Shown piece after piece: positions 36,061 through 47,900 of a DNA stretch of 64,000 bases (positions are counted from its first letter, which is position 1; each line of letters opens with the position of its first letter). A model generated the notes under the pieces. The model saw only the letters and a list, made by a program, of their open reading frames with translations. It did no database searches and was not told the DNA's origin. Both the position numbers and the translations under genes were made by a program. Source of the stretch: Thermothielavioides terrestris NRRL 8126 (Eukaryota; Ascomycota; Sordariomycetes; Sordariales; Chaetomiaceae); the NCBI RefSeq assembly GCF_000226115.1, contig NC_016458.1, positions 3,692,001 to 3,756,000 on the forward strand, in the 5' to 3' direction.

Positions 36061-38514
36061 CTAGTAGGGGAGATAGGCGCTGAGATCCTGTGAGGACCAT
36101 TCGACGTTGAAGGCATTCAGCAGGTCTTGAGACGACGGCTGGGAATGCCCAGTAGCCATGCCCGGAATCTCGGTTGCAGCAAAGAGAGGCTCGTTGTACA
36201 TGGGCTTCGAGGCTCCGCCGTTGGGGAACAGAATGAAGTCACCACCATTGACGGCATTCGCAATAGCCGCAAACTCGTGGCGCTCATCGAAGCCCTCGTC
36301 CACCTCAGCCAGCGAGTTAGGCGTGAACAGCATGGCGTTTCCCTGCCCAATCGGCGACAGCTGCGCAGGCTGTGGATGGCAGAGCTCGGCCCCGGTGAGT
36401 GGCATGTACTGAGTCACATCTTTGTTGTAGATGTTGGAGGGCAGAGGAGGCGGAGTGGGCAGCTGAACGCGAGCGCTGTAGATGTCTTCGTACAGCGTCA
36501 AGTCAGTGGCGATATCCTGATAGGCCGAGTTGTGATCCATGCCAGAATCAGTCGACGGAGTGGGGTTGTCGATGGGCGAGTAATCTAGCGTGATCTCCTG
36601 GGGAATCATTCCGAACTCGGCATCGTTCGGAAGGTAGGCCGGGAAGTCGAGATTGTTTCCATAGACCCCGCTGCAGTCATCGGCAGGAGTCGCCACGCCC
36701 ATGCTGTGCTCGCTCGAGGGAGTGGGAAGGTTCTGGAGCTGCGGAGTGGCGTGGGTCGAGTTGGCAGCGACGCTGGAGCTCGACTTCTTGCCGTTCGTCT
36801 TGGTGCGCACGTAGGTCCAGCCGTGAGCCTTTTCCATGTGTTGCTTGCAGTTGGACTCCCGCTTGGACTTATACGGGCAAGGCTTGTACAGGCACTCAAA
36901 CATCGGCGGGGCGGACGCGTGCTTGTCGTTGTGGTGGCGGTCCATCTCCTTTTCGGTCGGCCACCCGTATTCGTGGTACTTGCAAGTGGGGACTGGGCAC
37001 TTCCAAGGCCGTGTGTGCGTCTTCTCGTGCTTGGTCAAATCGCACGGACGCTTGAACTCCTTGTTGCAGCCCGGCTCGCGGCACTTCTTGGGAGCGAGTT
37101 CCTCCGGGCTGGCATTCTTCTTCCGCCTAGCCATGGACCGCATGATGTTTTCTTCATCCTCGAGCTCCTGGCTGGCCGAGCGCTTGAACCTCACCGGCCC
37201 GTCAGCCGTTTCCTCGAGCTTCTCGACGAGCTCACCAGTAGCCATCGAGATCATCTTCCCGTTCTTCTTGACGCGAACGAGCTCGGCTGGGCGACCGTTG
37301 ATGTTGATGCCTCCATGGAGCTTGATTTCATCGGTGCTGTTGACGGCGTTAATGAGACCGGCCGAGATGCAGCGGGGAGGAGAGCCATACGGATCAACGT
37401 CCATCTCGTCCTGCTTTCCCTTCTCCTTTGCCTCAGCAAGCTGCTGAGCGTATTGCCGTATTTGGTCGACAAGGTCGATGAAATAGCCGCTGCTGTACGG
37501 AACGTCGCGGGGGCGTGTCTGTTCACGCTCGCTCAAGTATTCAACAGTCGCCTGGATGCATCGGATCGTCGTGAGGCAGAAGTCGAGATAGAGCTCGGCG
37601 ACCTTGGTCCTCTCCTTCAAGAACAGGGCGCGATAAGTATCACCCCTCACACTACAGTCAGCCATGAGCTCACTTACAGGAGCAACCAAGAGCAAGGTCT
37701 TCTCGAGATCTCGGAGGCAGACGATCTGCTTGTCCTGAATCTTCCTTGGGCATTCAAGCAAGAGCGGATGGAAATCCTTGAAGGAGGCATTGCCCAGGAG
37801 GGGCATAAGAGTGTGCTCGCAGATGCGGCTGGTGGCGCGAGGGCTGAGGCCGGGGAAGGTCTCTGAGCCGGTGGCGCGAGCGGCGGCAGATCTGGTAACC
37901 GCGGACGTTTTGACCTCCTCCTTGACGGTAGCCTCCTTCTCCCTGGTCGATGCAATCGAAGTCCCCAGACCGCTATCCGATTCGTGGAAGCGGGAAGGGC
38001 GACGGGTGCGGGGGCGGAGGATCCGGCGCTCGGCCGGCTGCTCCTTGCCCATTGCCGAATCGAGGGTGTGGTCAAGTACTCCTCGCGGGAGGGGAAGAGT
38101 CTCGTCGCGCAGGGCCTTGCGCGCCGACGAGACCGAGTCGTCCTTGGAGAGACCAGCGAGGGTCTTGTCAATGTCACCCAGGGTCAGGGCAACGCGACGG
38201 CGATGGGCGTCGATGACATCGTCCAGGTTGGTCTGCGACCGGCGTGGCAGCGGCGGTGGCCTGAAGGTGGTCTCGGGCGACTCTGGAGGGGTTGTAGGAG
38301 TGTGGAAAGTGGCACCCCTCTGGAGAACCACGTTGGTCTTAACTGTCAGGCCCCTCGAGACCGAGCGAGTCACCGGAGTCCTGCGGGGATTGGAAGCCAT
38401 GATTGCTGGCAGACGTGGGGAATTCCCAGAGCTTTGTCGATATCGGCGGGCGGAACCCTGCCTCAAAGTCCTCAGGTCAGCGATCAATGTGTCCATTGTC
38501 CGGCTGAGCGGCAC
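36061..38514 (-). CDS. C2H2 zinc-finger regulator, ACE1/SltA-like
   Basis: 817 aa in one exon; nuclear transcription factor. Three tandem C2H2 fingers lie at about residues 475-565: CREPGC...HEKTH (C-x4-C-x12-H-x3-H), CPVPTC...HHNDKH (C-x4-C-x15-H-x4-H) and CLYKPC...HMEKAH (C-x4-C-x12-H-x4-H). GWTYVRTKTNGKK follows. This block closely resembles the fingers I recall for Trichoderma ACE1 (a cellulase/xylanase repressor) and Aspergillus SltA (cation and alkaline stress). Residues 1-260 are Ser/Thr/Arg-rich. Residues 265-400 form a helical region (VCLRDLEKTLLLVAPVSEL, LYLDFCLTTIRCIQATVEYL). The C-terminus is Pro/Ser-rich. Other in-frame starts are at 38496 and 38400. The finger class is certain; the ortholog name is probable. 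Confidence 0.88.
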   Translation of the reverse strand: MPLSRTMDTLIADLRTLRQGSARRYRQSSGNSPRLPAIMASNPRRTPVTRSVSRGLTVKTNVVLQRGATFHTPTTPPESPETTFRPPPLPRRSQTNLDDVIDAHRRRVALTLGDIDKTLAGLSKDDSVSSARKALRDETLPLPRGVLDHTLDSAMGKEQPAERRILRPRTRRPSRFHESDSGLGTSIASTREKEATVKEEVKTSAVTRSAAARATGSETFPGLSPRATSRICEHTLMPLLGNASFKDFHPLLLECPRKIQDKQIVCLRDLEKTLLLVAPVSELMADCSVRGDTYRALFLKERTKVAELYLDFCLTTIRCIQATVEYLSEREQTRPRDVPYSSGYFIDLVDQIRQYAQQLAEAKEKGKQDEMDVDPYGSPPRCISAGLINAVNSTDEIKLHGGININGRPAELVRVKKNGKMISMATGELVEKLEETADGPVRFKRSASQELEDEENIMRSMARRKKNASPEELAPKKCREPGCNKEFKRPCDLTKHEKTHTRPWKCPVPTCKYHEYGWPTEKEMDRHHNDKHASAPPMFECLYKPCPYKSKRESNCKQHMEKAHGWTYVRTKTNGKKSSSSVAANSTHATPQLQNLPTPSSEHSMGVATPADDCSGVYGNNLDFPAYLPNDAEFGMIPQEITLDYSPIDNPTPSTDSGMDHNSAYQDIATDLTLYEDIYSARVQLPTPPPLPSNIYNKDVTQYMPLTGAELCHPQPAQLSPIGQGNAMLFTPNSLAEVDEGFDERHEFAAIANAVNGGDFILFPNGGASKPMYNEPLFAATEIPGMATGHSQPSSQDLLNAFNVEWSSQDLSAYLPY

Positions 38515-41500
38515 TGAGTCCGTGAGTCACAGGGCGCCTGCAGGATCGAATGCAGCAGCGGCTTCCAAGAGCCCTTCCCCAGAAGCCAAAAGATAGGAAA
38601 ATTGTCCAGATTGACCGAGCGAGGGGCTCAAGTCAGGTTATGGAAGTAATGACAGGAACGAACTCACGAGCTTGGTAAGACCCGAACGACGAGTGCCAGG
38701 GACCCGAACGCGGATGGGATCGGGGGCCTGGCGACAGAGCGATGGGGAACAAGACGCCCTCGTCAAAGAGGGTTGTGCTGGTGGCCGGCTCGACAAAAAC
38801 AAGGATGCAAAGAATGGTCGTCGGACGACGGACGGACGACGGGGAAGTGTCTGTCAAGACGAATCTCGCCGAAGGGAAGAGAAGGCCTATAACAAAGGGG
38901 CGTCAACCGCGGCCGTCGGGGCTCAGCGGTTTCTTGCTTGGCGCTTCCTTGCAGAGTTTGGAGTGGGTGGTCCGAAGAACGATGGCCTCAGGAGCGAAAG
39001 ATGCCGAGGAAGGGGGAGAAACGCGAAACACGGGCGACGAAGGACTCGGGGAACCAGAGGTTTGTCGTGAGCCAGGCTCTGGAGGGATGATGAGAAATGC
39101 ATGGTCCGTTCAACGCTGCTGCCTGCTTGTGTAACAGGGGACCCCGGCAAGTTGCGGGTCCCAGGCTGGCGCAGCGAGACGCCGCCGACCTTCCATTGGT
39201 CAGATGTGAATCCTTCCACTTGCTGCAGCACAGCTCCAATGGCACGCTCTTGATAGCGCTTGTTGGCTGGAAACTCTCGGCGCGGGTTTTTCGGCATGCT
39301 GCTGTTAAAGGGTCACCCATTCGCTCTTGCTTGCCCATAGTTGCAACAGGTTCCCGGCTAGCAGGCTCCATGTCATGATACCGTCTGTTCCAAACAGCTC
39401 TGGCCTTCTGAGCAACACTGGGGGGCGCCGGGACGCGTTCGAATGGAAAGGCAGACAGATTTCGAACCTCAAGTGCGGTGACGACGTGACAAATGGCTCG
39501 AAGAGCCGCGCGGGAATATTACGAACTGTCGTGAAAGTGCAAAGAGCGGTCGCCGTGTACACGTCAACCGTCCGACGCACCCATCAGTGCCACAATTCCC
39601 AAGAGCTTGCGGCGAGGACCTTGTGCTCGCATAAGCGGACATCAACTTCTGATGAGGACAATCAAGGGCGTCAGGCCAACGGACGAAGCCCCACCACCGT
39701 CTCACCCAATCTTCCCGCTAACTACACCACACTACTGTGGTATGTACTGTACAGCCACACTCTCTTCTATGGTCAGGGGTGACTGCGCCTTTGCTTTGGA
39801 TGGCTCGGATCCGGATCTCAGTGATGCGGGAATCTGCACACAATCCAGCGCTTCTTCCTCAGATTCACGGCATTTGAGGAATACAATGAGATGGTCCCAT
39901 CCCATAAACATATTACAACTGCTCGGGCTTGAAATCAATCAATCGAATCGTCGACTTCAGAGCTTTCATCATGTGTCCCGTCTCATCCGCGGACCCGCCA
40001 GGCCAACCCCAAGCCCCAACAAGCTGAGGTCCGTGGATCAGCAGAGAGCGGCGCCCAACGGCTCAGCCACTGGCCGTTTGCGGCAAACGGCGAGCTGCAA
40101 GAGAGGCAGGACCAAGCCCTCCCGTCCCACCGCAATGCGGCCTGTCCAATCTCAGGCGATTGCGGCGCCACAAGAGCGGCGGCCGTGGCGGGCACAAAGG
40201 ACAACATCTGCCAAGACGTCCTGCAGTGTGGCCCGGAAATGCGACAGACCAGCCGGTCGGGTGCTGGGAAGAATTGCTTGCAGCAACAACCTGAAGCAGC
40301 TCTGATGCCACCCCCAACAGAACTCCTTGTGGGAGGGAACAGGCACAACAGGCGCCGACGGTGAGAGCAGCTGGCTCCTCGTCCATGATTTTGATCATTC
40401 TCCGTTTCGGCATCCAGACGGTGAGGACGGCGTGTCTGCATTTGTCCTGCAGAGCAACAAATAGGCCCGCAGTCCTGAAAGACGACGCCGGCCTCCCAAC
40501 AGAGCAACGCGGGCTCGAGACTGGCCGAAACCCAGCGCCCCAGCGCCCCTGTCCTGCAGGCGCCCACATTCGGCTTTGTCGGGCTGGTCCGCTGTTCCAG
40601 CGAAGCAGTCATGGCCTGCGGCCGCACTCCGCGAAATCTCCCAAAGCAGCTATGCCCCCGCCATCTCGTGCGTCAAGCCAAGAGACAGCACCACTCAGCC
40701 CTACGGGGCATCCTGCCCTTGCCCTCCCCGCCTCCGCGAATGGGACGACAGAGAAATCGGGAGCCTCAAGCTAAGGACAAGTGCGGGTATGCTTGGGTGG
40801 GAAGCAACGCAACACGACGCGCACAAGTGCGCGGCCAGCGTTCCATCAGCAGCTGATTCCGTTTCCCCTCCCCCTCCCACCGGCCCTCCACCGGCTTCTG
40901 ATTCATCAGGCATCCGAATTCTTGAACTGCCGCGACGTTGATCTTGCCGACTCCGCATTCACGGCAGGCAGTAGTCGCTCATAATACCTTCCAATGCCGT
41001 CTATCCGACGCCGTCTTGACAAACACACCAAGTGCGGACGTGGAGTTATTGGCATTAGCACGCGAAGTCGGTGCCTACCTCACCTTCCTGTGTAGTCCTG
41101 GGAACCAAGTGCCACGTGAAAAGAAGGGGGCAGGAGGCAACACAATTTTCTAGTCTCTCGTTTCTTGGGTGTTTCCTTGGCAAGGACTCGTCGTCCCCAA
41201 TTGCATCACAAGGCAACAGAAGAAGGCATGCGAGGTGCATGTCCAGAAGATGGTCGAAGAATATTCCTTTGTCAGGTGACAACTGTCTACAGACAACCCC
41301 CTGGAAACTGTCCCGAACATACGATCCAAGCCGTGAGCAAACATCAGCGACATTGCCCACCATGAGCCACCTGTCCCATTCCCATCCCCTCCATGCATGA
41401 GTAGGTACCTTATCTATCTGCCCATTACCTACCTGTGGATACGTATTCTTTGTACTGCTCAAGCCATCCATCCATTCACGGGCTGATTATTAGGCGTGAC

Positions 41501-41602
41501 GGTCGACGGACTTCTCCTTACCGTCGGTATCCCTCAAGAAGGCGTCCTTACCAAATCAGCGCAGGAGATGGCCTGTGAGCCACAGGTGCGGTAGCTTGTA
41601 CA
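38515..41602. other. Long intergenic region (3.1 kb)
   Basis: Promoter side of the ACE1/SltA-like gene plus about 2 kb with no supported gene. ORFs up to 232 codons overlap on both strands with no domain. A TAGGTACC/ACCTACC motif pair lies at 41401-41435. Confidence 0.5.
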
Positions 41603-42178
41603 TCAAGAGACCTCCCCGGCATCCGAGAGCTTCGAGAGCGGCGACACCGCATCCGGGTTCCCAGTCGGCGTCTCGCCTGGCGGGATGGGTGAGACCACTG
41701 CCCGGCAATCTGACCGAGGGCTTTGCACCTCTCTCCTGTCTCTGGTACTCGGCGAGCTGTCGAACTGAGTTTCAAGGCGTAGGTTTCTAGGGTTTTTTCT
41801 GCCCTTTGGGAAAGACGGCGGCGCCGTGGCCCTTGTGTCGTGCGTATAGCGCGGCGCTTGTCGCTGCCAGTGTAGCGGAGGCATTTCTTGGTGGTAAAGC
41901 TGCTGGCCCTGCCACGCCGGGGCCGTCCTCACTCGACTATCAGGGGCTGAGAAACTCGGGCCCTGTGTGTGAGCAGGCTGGCTGTAAATTTCCGAGACGG
42001 GCTGCGAGGATCTGCTCTCGCCAGCCGCTTTGCCCCCGCAAAAGAGACCCGAGAGGAAGTCGAGAAAACGGTTACGCTGTCGATTGGTGGTAAGGCACTT
42101 GTTCTCGTCCTGCATGGGACAATACGGGTAGTTCGATGAGGGCCCTGCCTCGCTGTGAAGTGTGCTTGAGTGCGTCAT
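41603..42178 (-). CDS. Hypothetical small protein
   Basis: 191 codons, minus strand, not recognised. The N-terminus contains a Cys-bearing block (YPYCPMQDENKC) and RFLDFLSGLFCGG; the remainder is Ser/Pro/Arg-rich and probably disordered. There is no signal peptide or domain. An overlapping plus-strand ORF is shorter. It may be a real gene, possibly with unseen introns, or a chance frame. Confidence 0.3.
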   Translation of the reverse strand: MTHSSTLHSEAGPSSNYPYCPMQDENKCLTTNRQRNRFLDFLSGLFCGGKAAGESRSSQPVSEIYSQPAHTQGPSFSAPDSRVRTAPAWQGQQLYHQEMPPLHWQRQAPRYTHDTRATAPPSFPKGRKNPRNLRLETQFDSSPSTRDRREVQSPRSDCRAVVSPIPPGETPTGNPDAVSPLSKLSDAGEVS

Positions 42179-42817
42179 CCAAGGTGGCTCAGTGGACTTC
42201 TACGACTGTGACAATCTTGGCTGGAGGTGGAGTGTGTCTGCTTCCTAGTTTCCTCGGTCTCGCGCTCCAATCGAATTCGGTGTGTGCTGTTTATTCAACG
42301 TGTATGATTGCATTTTGATGTGTGATCCTCGCGCTGCTCGGTTGAAGAATACCGGTATCTTATTGCCCTGTTGGACAAAGACGCCGCAGAGTCGGGTGAT
42401 TGATGCCAGCTTTGGAATGGAAATCATTGTCCGGCACGGAGGCTAAGATCTCTGCCAACCACACAGAATGCCTTGTCCAAGAGGGGGTAATACTTGCAAT
42501 AACTGTAGTTTTGGTGAAGGCTCGCCTTGCTGCAGCCCACGAAGCCGTACGCAGAGCAAGAAGCAGAACTCAGATTCTCCTTGGATCTGAACTCCTGGAA
42601 CCAACCTGACAGCTCGGCAAGGGAAACGAGGACGGACTCAGGGCACATTTGCTGTGACTCGTGGTCAGACTAAGGACGATATGGGACATTGTGTCTTTGT
42701 TGAACTATTCCAACTCTCATTGTCTGCCGCGCCTTCAAAGAGACAGCGCTTCACAAGGCCTTGTATTAAACGGATGTTGTCTGCAGTTGGATCCGTCGCA
42801 CCTATTCCAACGCCTTC
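42179..42817. other. Intergenic region, no gene seen
   Basis: Between two divergent, weakly supported ORFs. Only short frames and no clear motif. Confidence 0.4.
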
Positions 42818-44446
42818 TTGCAACCCAGTTGGTGGCAGTTTGTCTCGGCGGACTCGAAGTCTGGCGAAGCGTTGGGCCGGCCCGTCTCATTGTGGGCGTC
42901 GTCTGGGACTCGCCTCCTCCTTGACGAGGGTCTCTACCCGCACCAACAATCGTACAGTTTGGAAGAAGGTAAGAGCCGACACGATATGATGGTTCTAGTC
43001 TCTAGCTTCTTGCAGCGCTGGGCGACTGGCAAGAACGCTGCTTCTCCCATAGAGGTACGCCGGTCCGACGCCGCAATGTTCACGAACGGACGAAGACAGC
43101 TGGAGTGCCCTGAAGCTCACTTTCGCCAGGAAACGCTGGCTTATCTCAACGGCGACAGCACCGTTCTCAACAAGCTCCCGGCTGTGAAAGCCAGCGCGCT
43201 ACGCAAGGCCCTAGACTCGAAGACCCAGGTAGTACGCCCCAAGTGCAGCAAGTCCAGCCCGCCATGGCGAGCAGAGAAGCAGGCTGGGCGGGCACGCCCA
43301 AGCCATGGAATCACAGCAGACCAAGGCGCGAAAGGCACGACAACGCCGACACTACCGCTTGTGGACGACAAGCCTGCCTTCGCTGAGATGGTGCAACGCG
43401 AGCTGCCTTTCATCAGCATCCACTCGACCCCACGCCCCAGGAGTGTTCATGAGGTGTCCGTAGACGACCGTTCCCGTCACCCTAGCATCAGCGGAATCGG
43501 AACCTCGAGTACTCAGCTGGCACCGGTACATGACGGACCAAGGAGCTGTCCGCTACCTAGCCTAACCAGTTCCTCCGTATGGAAGCCACACGGCGCTCCG
43601 TGTTCCCGTCCTGAGGGACCGGCTGCGAACGAGCAGCACGCCGACGGCGTCAGCAACACAAAATGGTCAGCAGACTCCGCTGAGACTTCACCAGCGTCGT
43701 CACCGACAACACCCCGTCTCGAACAGGCTACCCTCGCGATTCGCTCCACCGCAAACCTCGTAGATATCCCTCCCCGCCGCCACAGCCACAAACCTTCAGG
43801 CACCACAGCTTGCCTACCCCCTCCTACCCTATTTCCATCCTTCCCACCTCAGAGAACCCAAAACAAGTTCAAAATCCCTCCACTGTCTCCAATCCACTAC
43901 ACCAGCCCCATGGCAACTCACCTCCTATCCACCCTCACCGATATCCTCAACCTCCCCATCCCCACCACCACCATCACCACCACCACCACTCCCTCTCCCC
44001 CCTCGGTCCCCCCCAACTCCCGTCCCCGTATCTGTCCCCTCTCTCCTCCAGCAACCTCGCCCCCAACCTCGCCCTCACCGGCACAAATCCTGGTCCACCT
44101 CCTACTCCACCAGCCGTCCCTCCGCCGCGGCCTGCCAGCGCGGCACCCGCGCCTGGCGGCGCAGCTCGCCCGGCTCGACTGGCGCGGGGTCGAGGCCGAG
44201 CTGCCGGCGCGGTCGTTCGCGCGGCGGTGCGTGGAGATGTGGCTGCGGTCCGGGCTGGGGCTGTTTGAGCGGTGGGAGTGGCGCTGGGAGGCGGAGGGGG
44301 GGGAACGGGGGAAATGGGGGTATGGGTTTCTAGGGGAGGAGGAGGAGGAGGGAGAGGAGGAGGGGGAGGCGGAGGGGTTGGCGGAGCCGCGGAGGGCGGG
44401 GAGGAATGAGGGAGAGGGATGTGTGATTGGAAGGGGAAGGGAGTGA
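42818..44446 (+). CDS. Hypothetical Pro/Ser/Thr-rich protein
   Basis: A 542-codon uninterrupted frame, not recognised. The first 300 residues are mixed Ser/Pro/basic sequence. A Thr-rich tract at about residues 380-395 is encoded by a CAC/ACC microsatellite (43957-43991). Residues about 420-490 read like a folded helical segment (ILVHLLLHQPSLRRGLPARHP, LAAQLARLDWRGVEAEL, RCVEMWLRSGLGLFERWEW), followed by a Glu-rich tail. The C-terminal part looks protein-like and argues for a real gene, but the N-terminal start is uncertain and an upstream or internal intron may be missed. An overlapping antisense frame at 43974-44663 is repetitive and was not accepted. Confidence 0.42.
   Translation: MQPSWWQFVSADSKSGEALGRPVSLWASSGTRLLLDEGLYPHQQSYSLEEGKSRHDMMVLVSSFLQRWATGKNAASPIEVRRSDAAMFTNGRRQLECPEAHFRQETLAYLNGDSTVLNKLPAVKASALRKALDSKTQVVRPKCSKSSPPWRAEKQAGRARPSHGITADQGAKGTTTPTLPLVDDKPAFAEMVQRELPFISIHSTPRPRSVHEVSVDDRSRHPSISGIGTSSTQLAPVHDGPRSCPLPSLTSSSVWKPHGAPCSRPEGPAANEQHADGVSNTKWSADSAETSPASSPTTPRLEQATLAIRSTANLVDIPPRRHSHKPSGTTACLPPPTLFPSFPPQRTQNKFKIPPLSPIHYTSPMATHLLSTLTDILNLPIPTTTITTTTTPSPPSVPPNSRPRICPLSPPATSPPTSPSPAQILVHLLLHQPSLRRGLPARHPRLAAQLARLDWRGVEAELPARSFARRCVEMWLRSGLGLFERWEWRWEAEGGERGKWGYGFLGEEEEEGEEEGEAEGLAEPRRAGRNEGEGCVIGRGRE
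43957..43991. repeat. CCA/ACC microsatellite
   Basis: Imperfect trinucleotide run (CCACCACCATCACCACC...) inside the hypothetical Pro/Ser/Thr-rich ORF, giving a poly-Thr stretch. Confidence 0.8.
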
Positions 44447-44974
44447 AGCGCAGGAGAACGTAAGGGGGGAGGTGAGGCTGACTGGTGAGGGAGATGAGGG
44501 GGTAACTCGGGAGGAGGGGGGAAGGGGAGAAGTGAAGCCGGAGACTCGACGAAGGTTGTTTGTATACTGTCCTATTGTAGGTTGGACCGAGGAGCAACGA
44601 GCGACGGATGGATGCATGGATGGGTTGGGTTATAAAGGCTGGGACCCGGTGGGTGGGCAACAATCCCTGACACTACCAGAGGACGTCAAATGACTAGGTA
44701 GCACAGCAAAGACGGTGCTTGAGTTCGGGAATAAGAGCATTAGATAGGGGGAAACAAGGCTGGACTGGCATCCGGCTCGCCTCCAAACTTGCGACCGCAA
44801 TTCAAATTTTTTTAGAAGCAAACCCGAGCAATATCCACGCAGTTGTAATCCGTATACAAGGATACCGAGCCGCGTACCGATCACGAGACATTTGTTTGGG
44901 TATCTATCATTTGTTGCCCGGTGCAGCATCCAGATGAGGTAGCCAGCAAGACGCACCCACAAGCAAAAAAGGCA
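44447..44974. other. Intergenic region between convergent genes
   Basis: 3' sides of the hypothetical plus-strand ORF and of MPH1. Purine-rich at its left end. No gene seen. Confidence 0.5.
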
Positions 44975-47900
44975 TCATTCATCGTCATCGCTATCTTCGA
45001 GCACAAGCCGCCTCCTCTTCGCCAGCGGCTTGCGCGGCGACGGTCTCGGCAACTCATTATCCGTGTCGTCGTCCTGAAAGTATGTGGTTCGCGACCTAGG
45101 AGGCACCGTGGCCTTCTTCTTCGCCGACGTGCCTTGAGCAGCCAGCTCGGTCAGATCGGGCATATCATCGTCTGTATCCTGTGTTGGGCCAAACTCCATC
45201 GGCTGATAGAACGGTTCTTCCTCCGCGGCGGCCCGTCCTTTGCGCTGGTGCCTCGGGGTGAGAGCAGACGAGCGCGGAGTGCTAGGGCCGCTCGATCTTT
45301 GCCGGTTGCTGGACGTGAAGACGTCGTCTTCGACGATGAAGTCTGCGAGGTCAGCCCCGCTGTCGGAGCCATCGGTTTCTTCCAGGTCGCTCGTCCGGGT
45401 ACAGTCATCACCAAAGTCCTGTATATGATCGCCGACCTGCCTAAGTCCTGCTTGGCCCCTTCTTGTGCGTGGCCGACCGCGGCCGCCACCGCGATTTGCT
45501 CGTGGCACCGTCTCCGCACCTGTTGAATCATCCGCCTCTTGTTCTTCATCGTCCTCTGCCACCTCGCAGTCGCTGAAGACATCCGGTGCCACCTTGCGTT
45601 TTTTGTTGGTTTTGCTACGTCCAGTTCTTTCGGCTGTCGGGGACCTCCCTCGCCCTTGCCGCTCCTGCACTGTTCCCCCAACCACTTCGTCTGCAAACGG
45701 CGGGACCGGGAGTTGCTCCCATGATGATTTGTCTTCCGCACGATACGGAGGGGTGTATGGTTCCAGGGCATCTTGGTATTTTCCCAGAGCCTTGAACAGT
45801 CTCACACATCTCTTGGTGTACTCTCCATGACGCAAGTTGACAGTGCGGCGAAGAACCCTCTGCGCAGCCGCATGTGCGCCGAAATTGAGGTCATCAAAGC
45901 CGAGCTCTTGCACTTGGCTGAAGGCAGACTTCGGGAGGCTTTTGTATAACCGCTCGAAGCGGTCTGTTTGCGACTTGCTCAGCACGACCGTCCCCAGCTC
46001 GGGCACCTCGGCCAGGAAGTCGGTCTCCGCCGGCTGGCGATAGGTGTGGGCAGCCTGTCCAGCCGGCCGCCCGAAGGACGAGGCCGTCACGAAGCCCGTT
46101 TCCACGCCGTCGGGCATATTGAACTTCTTCTTGGCCGGCTTCTTCCTCAGCCCAGCCGGCGTCTTCTTGGGCTCCGGCAGAGACGGGTCCTGGGAGTTCT
46201 CGATGGGAATGTCGACATGGCGCTTGTCGACCTCGGGCCTGATGTCGCGTGGGATAATTCTCGTTGAGAGGTCATGGCGGAAGGAAAAGCTGTCGCCATC
46301 GCAGATGAGCTGCTGCATCTTTTGATAATTGTCCTTCGCGTCCATGAACTTCTCCTCCTCCTTGCCTTTCATGAGGAGCAGCACAATATTTCCGGCCCGC
46401 TTTCTGCCCGTTCGGCCCATCCGCTGCAGCATGCGTATCGGCGAGGCCGAGGCGTCATAACATACAATTAGGTCGACCTGGCCGATGTCGAGGCCCTCCT
46501 CGCCGATAGAGGTAGCGACGAGGACGTTGAAGGCGCCGCTCTTGAACTTCTCAATAGTTTCGATCTGCTGCTTTTGCTTCATGCCTCCGCTTCTCTTCGA
46601 GTCGGCCTGCCCAACGAACACGGTCGCGCTGATGAGCGGCTGGGTGTTCAGGAGGCGGACGATTTCCTCGGCGCTGTCGCGGTACTCGCTAAAGACGATC
46701 GCCCTCGTGTTAGAGCCGTCGCCCGCGTCGGCGAAGTGGTTGACGAGCGTCTCGCAGAGATATGTCAACTTGGGGTGCCCGTTGAACCCCTGCACCTTCA
46801 TCCAGCGTTCGATCAGGGACATCATCTTCTGAAAATTTTCGTCGGCAAGAAGCTGCCGCTTGAGTTTCGACCCCTGGCCTGGTTTACCTTCCTCGGTAGC
46901 CCGGAATTCGGCGAGACTGTTGTAGAACGGCCTGATGCCGTGGAAGTTAAGCAGCTTTATGGAGTGGGCCAGGCTCTGCAGGATGCTAAACACGGCCATC
47001 ATCATGAACTTCGTCCCCTGGTTCACGTGCCTGCCAGGCCCGGCTAGCCAATCCTGCCTTGACTTGAGCAGGCCGTATGTTGTCAAACTCATGGGATCTT
47101 TGCCGTAGTAGATGTTTTGAGAGCTCAGCTTGTCCACCAGGGGCTTCAGCGCCTTCGAGAACAGGTTCCGAATCTCGTCCATTTCGTCGGAGGGGTCGAA
47201 AGTCACCGTGTCTATGTTCCGCGAATGGACATACTGGCGGATGTCGATGGACTCCTCTGTCCTGATCTCGACGTGAGAGATGCCGAGGTTGTCGATGATA
47301 TCCTGCACGCCCTCGACCGTTGACCCCGGAGTGGCCGTGAGCGCAAGGACCCGGAAGCTCTTTGAGAAGCGGCGGATGAACTCGACGACCTTGACGTAGG
47401 CGTAGTCCCCCGTTGCGCGGTGGGCCTCGTCGATAACCAGGAGCACGATGGACTTCGGATCGGCGTAGCCCTTGGAAAGGTCGTTCATCAGGGTCTGCGG
47501 GGTCATGAAGAACAACCGCTTCGTGCCCCACTCTTCTTCCCGCAAGCCCGGAGGCGTCTCTCCCGTGAGCAGCGTTGCCTGGGAGCGCGGGATGCCGGCG
47601 ACGTTGAGACAGGCTTGGACTTGCTGGGAAGCCAGGGGCTTGGTGGGGGCCACGAAGACGATCTTGGCGCGCTTAGTCCAGCGGTAATAGTTGAGCATGA
47701 CGGTGGCGGCGATGAAGGTCTTGCCCAGGCCGGTGGGCAGGGCGACCAGGGTGTTGTTGAAGAGGGCATTCTTGACGATGCTAAACTGGTAGTCCCGAAT
47801 GGGCCCGAGATTCAGAGGATAGACCCAGGTCGACAGCTCACGCTGGTCGAGCTCGTGGTGCGTGGGAGGCTCAGGGGGAAGGTCGACGCGAAACGGGCGC

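Noticed and set aside
36706..37866. 386-codon plus-strand ORF
   Set aside because: Antisense shadow of the zinc-finger gene.
39607..40305. 232-codon ORF between the zinc-finger gene and 41.6 kb
   Set aside because: Irregular composition, no domain, and overlapping frames on both strands of similar length.
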